This document shows, one piece after another, positions 7,492 through 14,809 of a stretch of 64,000 nt of DNA. Source of the DNA: CAYLHS01 sp964594235 (lineage in GTDB: Bacteria; Actinomycetota; Acidimicrobiia; Spongiisociales; UBA4744). The stretch spans positions 1 through 64,000 of the forward strand of contig CAZQMF010000003.1 in the NCBI GenBank assembly GCA_964594235.1. Reading direction: 5' to 3'. The notes beneath the pieces were generated by a model. That model was not told the DNA's origin. It did not search any database and worked only from the letters and a program-made list of their open reading frames with translations. Within the stretch, counting starts at the first letter, position 1, and each line of letters opens with the position of its first letter. A program made the position numbers and the translations under genes.

Positions 7492-9759
7492 CTAGAAGCC
7501 TGCGCGTCTGCCTCCAGCGAGTGCCTCGATCGACTCGATCCTGTCCAGCGCCTCGCGGATCTCCAGCACGAACCCTCTCCTGCGGCTGTCCAGGTCGGGA
7601 TCGTCGACATCGAGCAAGCCCCGGTTGCCGGCGAGTTTCAGCGCCGACGCCAACAGAACCTGCGACACGGACTCGTCGCCGTGAATGAGCCGCTGCAACC
7701 GGTACTGCTTTCCCAGTGCGAGGCATTCGGCGAGAAACTTGCGTTCGTTGATCGGGACATACGGCGAGTGCGACGCGAGTGCGTCGGCGACGACCCGATA
7801 TGCCTCGAGATACGGTCGCAGCACCCAGTAGCTCGTCAGTGGGTGCAGCTCACGGAGGAGCTGGCGGGCTTCGCCTCTCAGAACCCGCTCCGCCCAGTGC
7901 CCATCCTTGTGAAGGAGTTCGTTCCAAATCTCCTGTCTGAACTCGTCCTTGTCCGCGAAGAAGAACTCGAACTTCAGGAGATCCCGCAGCTGCATGACCG
8001 AGTTCCAGAAACGCTCGGCGCTCTCTTCGCCGGAGTCTGCCGCGGCAAGCAGGGACAGTTCGGTGATCGCCGCATTGACGAAGAAATGCACGACCGTGTT
8101 CGCGTAGTACGCCGCGGTGAGTCGCTGATCGGGAGTGATCAGGTACACGGGTTCAGGACCTGCATCGAATCCCGTCACGATGTCATGCTCTTCGAGTCGT
8201 CTGAGGATCACTTCGAGCTGTGCCCTGTTCTCCGGCGACACTCGCTCGGTCACGGGCAGGTTCCTCTGGGTGATGAGATAGTCCAGCTGTCGCAGCTCCT
8301 CCCGAATCTCCTCGAGGGTGGATGCCTTGTCACCTGCTGACAGGAGTGCGATCGTCACCAGCGCCGTCGGGGTGATCGGAGTCACGTTGTTGATGTGGGT
8401 GCTCACCTCGAAAGCGAGTTTCTGCACGGTGATCGGTTCGATCGGCGCTCCCTGTTCGACATGGCTCGAGATGGGAATGGGGTTGCCGAAGCGAAGGTGG
8501 ATGTTGCCGAACCGATGGCCGAATGCCCTGATATTCCTCACCAACCAGCCAAAGCTCTCGCGTTCCTTCTGCTCGCCTCGTTGTTCCGCCGCATAGGATT
8601 CGACATCCTGGACGTGGTCGTAGATGATCGACAAGGGCACGAGATACACATCGTCACTCTTGCCGCGAGCGTACGCGTCGGCGACGTAGGTGAGCATGCC
8701 GTACCGAGGCGGGAGGAGCTTGCCTGAACGAGATCGCCCACCCTCCAGATACCACTCCAGAGGGAACCGTTTCTCGATCAGATAGTCGAGGTAGCTCTGC
8801 AGAACCAGCTTGTAGAGGGGGTTGCTCTTGAACGTCCGGCGGATGAAGAACACGCCGGTCCGCCGGATGATCGGGCCGATCGGGAAGAAGTTCATGTTGA
8901 TCCCACCCGCGGTGTGGTTGGAGGGAGCATCGTTCTCCCAAAGGACGTACTGCAAGGAAAGGTGGTCGAGATTCGACTTGTGTGAAGGGAGGAACACGAG
9001 CGGATAGCGCTGGCCGAGTGTCAGGATGCTCCCGAGTTCATCCGACGAATACAGGATCGCCCTATACCCGCGCCGGTAGAGCCAGCGGATGCCGTTGGCG
9101 ACGAGATCGATCAAGTACGGGCTATGGGAGGCCGCGATCTCTCGCAAGTACCGCGAGGCCCTCGTGAAGGTGGCATCCTGCGAACGTTCCTCCTGAGCGG
9201 CAATCTGCGCCACGTGCTCCCTGAAGGACGGCGTGCTGAGGATGTCACGGCGAACGAAGTGGGGGACTTTGTAGCGGTTCCCTCTGAGACGTCGCTCGGC
9301 CCTATCAAGTGCGAGTGCAGCCCTGCGGTGGACGAAGTCGATGAGCCCGACATCATCTGGACTCGCCTTCCAGTTCTCACGGAGCGCCGACGCGGTGGCA
9401 GGCTCGCCCACCACCACCCATGTCCGGTCGGCGTTGGACCACAGGATCAGGAGCTGGCGCAGCGGGTCGGGAACCCGAGGATCGACGAGACGGAAGAGGT
9501 CGACGAACGACACGGACCGCCGGCCGTTGTGTCGGGGGGCGAGCCACGCCACCCGAATCGGTGTGAGGGTTGCATCTGTGTCCAGGATCGCTTGGAGCCG
9601 GGACCGATCAGGGCAGCGCTTTCCCGGCTTGCGAGATGGGGGAATGCACAGGGTGGCTGTCGCATCCGGGTGGTTGCGTTCCACCCATCGTTCCAGGAGG
9701 CGCCGTTCGATGACACTCGATGCATCGATGAGGAAGACGTGGCGTTCGACGCGCTTCAT
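7492..9759 (-). CDS. plsB: Glycerol-3-phosphate 1-O-acyltransferase, PlsB type
   Basis: The protein has 755 residues, close to the usual 780-830 of PlsB. It transfers an acyl chain to sn-1 of glycerol-3-phosphate at the membrane, the first step of phospholipid synthesis. The four acyltransferase blocks are readable: catalytic His and Asp in PSHKSNLDHL; GGINMNFFPIGPIIRRTGVFFIRR; YLEGGRSRSGKLLPP; and a VPLSIIYD block. The long C-terminal helical region is also typical. ATG 9759 is preceded by TAGACT ending 8 bases upstream, again a leaderless-like arrangement. The window also carries plsX (33034), so the cell may have both acyl-CoA/ACP and acyl-phosphate routes. Confidence 0.93.
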   Translation of the reverse strand: MKRVERHVFLIDASSVIERRLLERWVERNHPDATATLCIPPSRKPGKRCPDRSRLQAILDTDATLTPIRVAWLAPRHNGRRSVSFVDLFRLVDPRVPDPLRQLLILWSNADRTWVVVGEPATASALRENWKASPDDVGLIDFVHRRAALALDRAERRLRGNRYKVPHFVRRDILSTPSFREHVAQIAAQEERSQDATFTRASRYLREIAASHSPYLIDLVANGIRWLYRRGYRAILYSSDELGSILTLGQRYPLVFLPSHKSNLDHLSLQYVLWENDAPSNHTAGGINMNFFPIGPIIRRTGVFFIRRTFKSNPLYKLVLQSYLDYLIEKRFPLEWYLEGGRSRSGKLLPPRYGMLTYVADAYARGKSDDVYLVPLSIIYDHVQDVESYAAEQRGEQKERESFGWLVRNIRAFGHRFGNIHLRFGNPIPISSHVEQGAPIEPITVQKLAFEVSTHINNVTPITPTALVTIALLSAGDKASTLEEIREELRQLDYLITQRNLPVTERVSPENRAQLEVILRRLEEHDIVTGFDAGPEPVYLITPDQRLTAAYYANTVVHFFVNAAITELSLLAAADSGEESAERFWNSVMQLRDLLKFEFFFADKDEFRQEIWNELLHKDGHWAERVLRGEARQLLRELHPLTSYWVLRPYLEAYRVVADALASHSPYVPINERKFLAECLALGKQYRLQRLIHGDESVSQVLLASALKLAGNRGLLDVDDPDLDSRRRGFVLEIREALDRIESIEALAGGRRAGF

Positions 9760-9770
9760 TGGTCGCGAGT

Positions 9771-10406
9771 CTAAAGAAGCTGAGCTTGCTCGGCCCGAGC
9801 TTCGGGGAAGTCGAGGCGAAAGACCGTCAGCCGATGCCGGCGCTCATAGGACGACTCTCCGTGTATCAGATGTGCGAGCTGTTGGGCGACTGCCAAACCC
9901 AGTCCCACAGATGCCGTGACACCGGCCCGTTGGTGTGCTGTCTCATAGGGGAGGAAGATGCGACTCTCGTCGGCCGGCTCCACACCGAGGCCGTTGTCCC
10001 GTATCTCGATCCAGACACGCTCGTTCTCGCTGCCGGCCCCAACCGCTACGCGGCTTCCCCCGTAGCGCCGAGCGTTCGTCAGGAGGTTTCCGAGGATCTG
10101 GCGAAGCCGTGTTGAGTCGACAATGACGGACAACTCGTAGTCGGGCATGTGGAACATCCAGCGCTGCGAGGACATCATCACCGCGATGAGCCCGAGGACG
10201 ATGATCATTCCGAAGCCGAATGTACGCACACGTGGCTCGTCGACCAATCCCACCTCGACTGCGATCGCAACCGACGTCGCCATCATTGCCAGCGGCGCGG
10301 ACGCCCGTGCCCATGTGGTGGCACCGATGATGGCTATCCCGACAACCAGCGCGGGAAGCGAAGCGAGAAGGAGGTGCCTGTTGGCGAACAGCAGTGCCGC
10401 CACCAA
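9771..10406 (-). CDS. Membrane protein with histidine-kinase ATPase domain but no phosphoacceptor His
   Basis: At least 211 residues. The first 100 are hydrophobic (about four membrane segments); then comes a HATPase_c domain with N-box QILGNLLTNARRYG, G1 IRDNGLGVEP and G2 VGLGLAVAQQLAHL. No HisKA helix with His lies between membrane and ATPase parts, so this is not a complete sensor kinase; it resembles kinases that work with another subunit, or a deletion derivative. TTG 10406 is the first conventional start, but the frame stays open to about 10523 and encodes a further hydrophobic stretch (GVAALVAAVQLL), so the true start probably lies upstream, possibly a CTG near 10493. It is divergent from dtd. 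Confidence 0.65.
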   Translation of the reverse strand: MVAALLFANRHLLLASLPALVVGIAIIGATTWARASAPLAMMATSVAIAVEVGLVDEPRVRTFGFGMIIVLGLIAVMMSSQRWMFHMPDYELSVIVDSTRLRQILGNLLTNARRYGGSRVAVGAGSENERVWIEIRDNGLGVEPADESRIFLPYETAHQRAGVTASVGLGLAVAQQLAHLIHGESSYERRHRLTVFRLDFPEARAEQAQLL

Positions 10407-10524
10407 TAGCTGAACGGCCGCGACGAGCGCGGCAACTCCAAACCCCGAACGACGACGCGCTCGGAAATGTCGACAGGTAGGGCCATTGCCCAGGTATCGG
10501 CGATTCCGATCTTCAGTTGAGGGC

Positions 10525-10530
10525 TACATT
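10525..10530 (+). promoter_or_regulatory. -10 element of dtd, leaderless geometry
   Basis: TACATT lies exactly 6 bases before the GTG start of dtd, with no Shine-Dalgarno between them. The same hexamer-6-start spacing recurs upstream of at least four other genes in the window, which supports a leaderless transcript starting at or next to the start codon. Confidence 0.5.
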
Positions 10531-10536
10531 GACCAG

Positions 10537-10992
10537 GTGAGAGCCGTTGTCCAGAGAGTCGGCCGTGCGTCCGTGACGGTAGACGGGGTGAATGTGGGGA
10601 TGATCGATCGAGGACTTCTCGCACTCGTCTGCGTCGCAGAAGGCGATGGGCCGGACGACGTAGTTGCCATGGCCGGCAAGCTCGCGCGGTTGCGAATCTT
10701 CCCGGATGAACAGGGCCGGATGAACAGATCCGTGATCGATATCGGCGGCAAGATACTCGTCGTCAGTCAATTCACGCTCTGCGCCGACGTTCGCAAGGGG
10801 AACCGTCCGTCGTTCGCACGAGCGGCCGATCGGAGTCAGGCAGAGTCGATGCTCGAGGCGATGGTCGGGCATCTCGAAGCGGAGGGGCTCGCGGTCGCGA
10901 CGGGCACCTTCGGCGGGCGCATGCTCGTGTCACTCGACAACGAGGGACCGGTCACCGTGATCGTCGATGTCGAGAATGGCAGAGTTGTCTAG
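10537..10992 (+). CDS. dtd: D-aminoacyl-tRNA deacylase
   Basis: The protein has 151 residues, the normal length for Dtd, which hydrolyses D-amino acids from mischarged tRNAs in the cytosol. It begins MRAVVQRVGRASVTVDG as family members do. The catalytic SQFTLCAD block and the cross-subunit Gly-cis-Pro motif region (here EGPVTVIVD) are present. GTG 10537 was chosen because it gives the conserved N-terminus and sits 6 bases after a -10 hexamer. The stop overlaps the stop of the convergent DsbA-family gene by three bases. Confidence 0.95.
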   Translation: MRAVVQRVGRASVTVDGVNVGMIDRGLLALVCVAEGDGPDDVVAMAGKLARLRIFPDEQGRMNRSVIDIGGKILVVSQFTLCADVRKGNRPSFARAADRSQAESMLEAMVGHLEAEGLAVATGTFGGRMLVSLDNEGPVTVIVDVENGRVV

Positions 10993-11621
10993 TCGAGCCA
11001 GGCGGCCCGCCGTATGAGGTCGCGGATGGTCGCCAGATGATCACCAATGATGATGGGTATCTCCCGAACCCGGTTGACCTCGAAGCCCGGATTCGAGAAC
11101 ACGCTGCCATCTGGCAGCATCACTGTTGGGCTCCCTTCCACGGGCAGAGCACGCCCCGCCTCGATGTCGGCGTTCACCTCTGCACGGTACGTGCCCGTCG
11201 ACAACGCCTCCGAGAGCGCATCGGTGTCGAGACCTTCGGTTTTCGCAACGGCGAGAAGCTCGGAGTGCACTCCCAGGTTTCGCGAATGGAGAAACACCGC
11301 CCTCCGGATCGCGAGATCGAAGTACTCGCCGACCTCGTCGCCGTAGCTGTACCCCCACTTCTGGGCTTCAGAGGCGAGGACGGACGAGGTTGGCAGGTCC
11401 CCCTCGTACAGGGTGAACGCGCTCGGCTCGTGTTGGGCGAGCGCGACAATCTCCGCTCGTACCCTGGTTGCTTGTTGAGGCCGGAACGCCACGTCGAGCG
11501 GCCACGCTCGAAAGTCGAACGACACGTCCGCGCCGAGCTCGTCTCGCATCCTCCTGAGACGCAACCCCGCCACGTATCCCCAGGGGCAGAACATGTCGCT
11601 CCACACGGTGATCACTGCCAT
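10989..11621 (-). CDS. DsbA/FrnE-family thioredoxin-fold protein
   Basis: The protein has 210 residues of the DsbA/2-hydroxychromene-2-carboxylate isomerase superfamily. The first strand runs into DMFCPWGYVAGLRLRR, with a single active-site Cys in CPWG rather than CxxC, followed by a helical insertion and the cis-Pro loop EGSPTVMLPDG. One Cys and no signal peptide point to a cytosolic reductase, isomerase or glutathione/mycothiol-type enzyme rather than a secreted disulphide oxidase. ATG 11621 follows GAGAGGAG at 6-7 bases; upstream in-frame ATGs lack this. Confidence 0.85.
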   Translation of the reverse strand: MAVITVWSDMFCPWGYVAGLRLRRMRDELGADVSFDFRAWPLDVAFRPQQATRVRAEIVALAQHEPSAFTLYEGDLPTSSVLASEAQKWGYSYGDEVGEYFDLAIRRAVFLHSRNLGVHSELLAVAKTEGLDTDALSEALSTGTYRAEVNADIEAGRALPVEGSPTVMLPDGSVFSNPGFEVNRVREIPIIIGDHLATIRDLIRRAAWLD

Positions 11622-11668
11622 GGCACTCCTCTCAGACTCCAACCTACCCATAGAGTCAAGCGCGCCGT

Positions 11669-11866
11669 TCACCCGAATCGTCCGGTGTCGTTGATCGCCG
11701 GCGTTCTAGTCGCACTTGTCGCGCTGCTGGTTGCCTGATCGGCGAAGCAGCGTTCCCAGCGCGTCCGGTGTCCCACAAAGAGCGCAAGGGCCGAGGAGAC
11801 GGCGGCGGTGGCGAGACCGGGCACAGCCAGGAGTTCGATGAGGCGGATGCGGCTGGTGTTTGCCAC
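11669..11866 (-). CDS. Small hypothetical protein with one membrane helix
   Basis: 65 residues from GTG 11866. The N-terminal half (LIELLAVPGLATAAVSSALALF) is one probable membrane helix; the C-terminal 35 residues are polar and Thr/Ser-rich. It lies 10 bases downstream of the end of the large helicase-nuclease gene on the same strand, so it could be the last cistron of that operon. I recognise no family. The alternative is that this is non-coding sequence between two convergently placed units. Confidence 0.35.
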   Translation of the reverse strand: MANTSRIRLIELLAVPGLATAAVSSALALFVGHRTRWERCFADQATSSATSATRTPAINDTGRFG

Positions 11867-11875
11867 GATCTGAGG

Positions 11876-14809
11876 CTAGCGATCGTCGAGGAAGGCCCGT
11901 CCTCGCTCACAGAAGGGAAGGAAGTCGCACCACCGGCAGCTCGGCGACGGAGACGGTGAGAATCGCCCGCCCCTGATCGCCTCGGTCAGGGCGATGAGTC
12001 GGGAGCGAGCGGCCTCGAGCCAGGGCTCATCGGCGTGCTCTGTCCGAACGTCCAGTCCGTCACCGAGATAGGCAAACGAAACCGACAGGTCGATGCCCGG
12101 GTTCACGGCTCTCGCCGCCAACGCGTAGGCCTCGAGCTGCACCTTGACGGCCGGATTGTCGGATGGTCGGCCGCTCTTGAAGTCCACGATCTCCCACCCG
12201 TCGTCACCCCATCGGTAGATCGCGTCGATCCGGCCCGTGATGGTTGCGTCGGGGGACAAGACGAGGTCGAATGGTGTTTCGATGTGGAGAGGTGGCTCTT
12301 TGGCGAACCGCGAGGACAGGTACACCGAGAAGGGGGCGGGGCCATGCGCGACCTCGCTCTCGGCGATGTCGTACTCGTCGGTGAGCGGGATCACGCCACG
12401 ATTGTGGAGTTCAATGCGACGGTGCACGTCGATCCCTCTGCGCGCGGCCGTTGACGAACGGCGCGGGAGGGGATCAACGGACGTCCAGAAGTAGCGCAAA
12501 GGGCACGTGGCGTAGGTGACGAGATTCGAGACGGATACGCGGAGCCTGCTGTCCGCCGGTGCCGGTTCGGCTTCTTCTGGGAGGCCATCGAGGACCAGCT
12601 GGAGCTGCCGGCGTTCCTCGTCGAAACCGACGGGATCATCGGCAAGGCTGCGAAGCCATGACGGGTCCGCGTCGGCCCGCGGGAATGCTTCCTCCCACGA
12701 TCCAAACAGGGGATCCGGCGTCGGAGCATGGAGGGTCGAGCGCAGCGTGGCGGGCGGGCTGCCCGGATCATCACACACCGCCGCCATATCCACTCCGTCC
12801 AGGGTTGCAAGCAACTCCCACAAGGGACTTGGCTTCTTCGCCTGGCCGAGCGTGTACCAGTATGCGCCAGTGAGGGTCACGTGGTGTTTCGCTCTGGTGA
12901 GGGCGACGTAGGCGGTTCTCCACTCCTGGCCGTCGTGACGGGCCCGAAGGTCGCCCCGTTCCTTGTCGAGACGAAGGTCGAACGGCACGGATTTCGGGTA
13001 CCGTTCTGGATCGTCGAGACCACCGTGCGGGGATGAGGGGAACGTGCCTCTGCAGACGGCCGGGAGGAACACGGCGGACCACTCGAGACCCTTCGAACGA
13101 TGCACGGTCAACAGTGAAACGGCATCCTCACCGCTGAGTGTCGCCGTGTCGAGCTCCTCCGATGCGCCATCCTCCTGGAGGAGCTCGAGGTAGTCGAGGA
13201 ACGCTTCCAGCGATGGTCGTCCTTCGAGAGGGCTCCACTCCTCGGCCAGGTCGAGAAAGCGGTACAGGTTCAGTCGGGTCGAGAGCCGTCGTGCTCCATC
13301 CATGGTCTCCACCTCTGCCCATGCACCGGTCACATCCAGGATGCGCCGGGCCAGCTCAACCAACGTGACACCCTGCGCCAGTGACAGCAGTGTGCGGTAG
13401 CGGCGTTGGAACTCGGACAGTCGAGCGTCCATCTCCGCAGAGAGGTTCAGCGGGTGGTCGTCGATCACCTCCACCATCGGTCGGTCTCGGTCTCGCAGGA
13501 CCGCGAGGTCTCCGAGCCCGAGGCGGTAGGTCGATCCCATGAGGATTCGGGCAAGCGCTGGGGCGTCGTCGGGTCTGGCGAGCAGACGCATCCATGCGTG
13601 GAGGTCGGCGACCTCGGGAACCTGCAGGAGTCCGCCCAGCGCCGCAACCTCGATGGGGATGTCGAGCGCTTCGAGTGCCTGGCGAACGAGGGGGATCGAG
13701 CTGTTCTTGCGGAAGAGGAGCGCGATCTCCTTCCATGGGTACTCATCCTCGTCGTGGAGACGGCGCACCGCTTCGGCGATCCAACGGGCCTCGTCCGCTG
13801 CCGAGCGGAACCATCCCAGCTCGACGTGTCCTATATCCGCGTCGATCCTCGGTTCGAGCCGTTCGATCGAGCCGGCGGCGGCGATCCTGCCCTTCACGAG
13901 GTTCGCGGCCGAGATGATGGCGCGGTCGGAACGACGGTTCAGTCCCAGACGGAGGGTTGGCGCGAGGGTGGTACCGGTCGCGAAGTGGGTGGGGAAGCTC
14001 GAGAAGTTCTCCAACGACGCTCCTCGCCATTCGTAGATCGTCTGGTCAGGATCTCCCACGGCGGTGACAGGGAACCCGTTTCCGAACAGGGACAAGAGAA
14101 GTTCCCTCTGAGCCGGGTTCGTGTCCTGGTACTCGTCGAGGAGAACGAGGCGGTAGCGGTCGCGGACGCGGTCGGCTATCAGGGCGTCCGAGACGATCCT
14201 ATGGGCGATGCGGATGAGATCTGCGTAGTCGACCACACCGAGCCGTGCCTTCAATGTGTCATAGGTCTCGAGGACCTTCGCCATTTCGCGTCGAATCTCT
14301 GCGACCTCTCCGGCGTCGTCGAAGTGCAGGAGATCGGCGGGGGAACGTAGGTGATCTCCAAGGCGCGAGGAGAGTGTCGCGAGTTCATCGACCCGTCGAG
14401 GGGGAGACGTCAGATCCAGCATTGAGGTCGGGGTTGTCGAGAGCGCGTCCAGCAGGAGCTGGCGCTGATAGCCGGGTCCGATGACGGTGACATCGCGTGG
14501 AAACCCGATCGTCGGGCCGAACTCGGAGAGGAGGCGGTGTGCGAAGCCGTGGTAGGTGGTCACCTCGACTTCCCGACCCTCGTTGGCGAGTTCCGGGAGG
14601 TGGTGTCGGAGTCGATCCGCCAGTTCCGCCGCTGCCTTGTTCGTGAAGGTGATACCCAGTGCAGCCTCAGGTTCGATCTGATCTCGCAGCACCAGCGACG
14701 CGAGCCGCATGGCGATCGTCGTGGTCTTGCCGGTTCCGGCCCCCGCGGCGACCCGAAGAGGGGCGAGCGGATGATCGATGATGCGCTGCTGTTCGCGAGT
14801 CGGGTTCAC
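11876..14809 (-). CDS. UvrD-type helicase fused to PD-(D/E)XK nuclease, second subunit of an AdnAB-like pair
   Basis: The protein has 977 residues. The SF1A helicase part has Walker A AGAGTGKTTT near residue 25, motif Ia TFTNKAAAEL, Walker B LLDEYQDTNP, motif III GDPDQTIYEWRGA, motif V LLTVHRSKGLEW and motif VI YVALTRAKH. The C-terminal nuclease shows GRIDAIY, VDFKSG and QLEAYALA, with four Cys placed as in AddB/AdnAB iron-sulphur nucleases (YATCPLRYF, then CRWCDFLPFC at the end). By family knowledge it resects double-strand breaks with the upstream gene product. GTG 14809 lies in a GTGA overlap with that gene, with AGGAGG about 12 bases upstream. It most resembles AdnB of mycobacteria by position; a one-to-one assignment would need alignment. 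Confidence 0.9.
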   Translation of the reverse strand: MNPTREQQRIIDHPLAPLRVAAGAGTGKTTTIAMRLASLVLRDQIEPEAALGITFTNKAAAELADRLRHHLPELANEGREVEVTTYHGFAHRLLSEFGPTIGFPRDVTVIGPGYQRQLLLDALSTTPTSMLDLTSPPRRVDELATLSSRLGDHLRSPADLLHFDDAGEVAEIRREMAKVLETYDTLKARLGVVDYADLIRIAHRIVSDALIADRVRDRYRLVLLDEYQDTNPAQRELLLSLFGNGFPVTAVGDPDQTIYEWRGASLENFSSFPTHFATGTTLAPTLRLGLNRRSDRAIISAANLVKGRIAAAGSIERLEPRIDADIGHVELGWFRSAADEARWIAEAVRRLHDEDEYPWKEIALLFRKNSSIPLVRQALEALDIPIEVAALGGLLQVPEVADLHAWMRLLARPDDAPALARILMGSTYRLGLGDLAVLRDRDRPMVEVIDDHPLNLSAEMDARLSEFQRRYRTLLSLAQGVTLVELARRILDVTGAWAEVETMDGARRLSTRLNLYRFLDLAEEWSPLEGRPSLEAFLDYLELLQEDGASEELDTATLSGEDAVSLLTVHRSKGLEWSAVFLPAVCRGTFPSSPHGGLDDPERYPKSVPFDLRLDKERGDLRARHDGQEWRTAYVALTRAKHHVTLTGAYWYTLGQAKKPSPLWELLATLDGVDMAAVCDDPGSPPATLRSTLHAPTPDPLFGSWEEAFPRADADPSWLRSLADDPVGFDEERRQLQLVLDGLPEEAEPAPADSRLRVSVSNLVTYATCPLRYFWTSVDPLPRRSSTAARRGIDVHRRIELHNRGVIPLTDEYDIAESEVAHGPAPFSVYLSSRFAKEPPLHIETPFDLVLSPDATITGRIDAIYRWGDDGWEIVDFKSGRPSDNPAVKVQLEAYALAARAVNPGIDLSVSFAYLGDGLDVRTEHADEPWLEAARSRLIALTEAIRGGRFSPSPSPSCRWCDFLPFCERGRAFLDDR

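Noticed and set aside
11037..11738. 233-codon plus-strand frame over the DsbA-family gene
   Set aside because: The minus strand encodes a clear thioredoxin-fold protein with a good ribosome binding site; the plus frame is a shadow.
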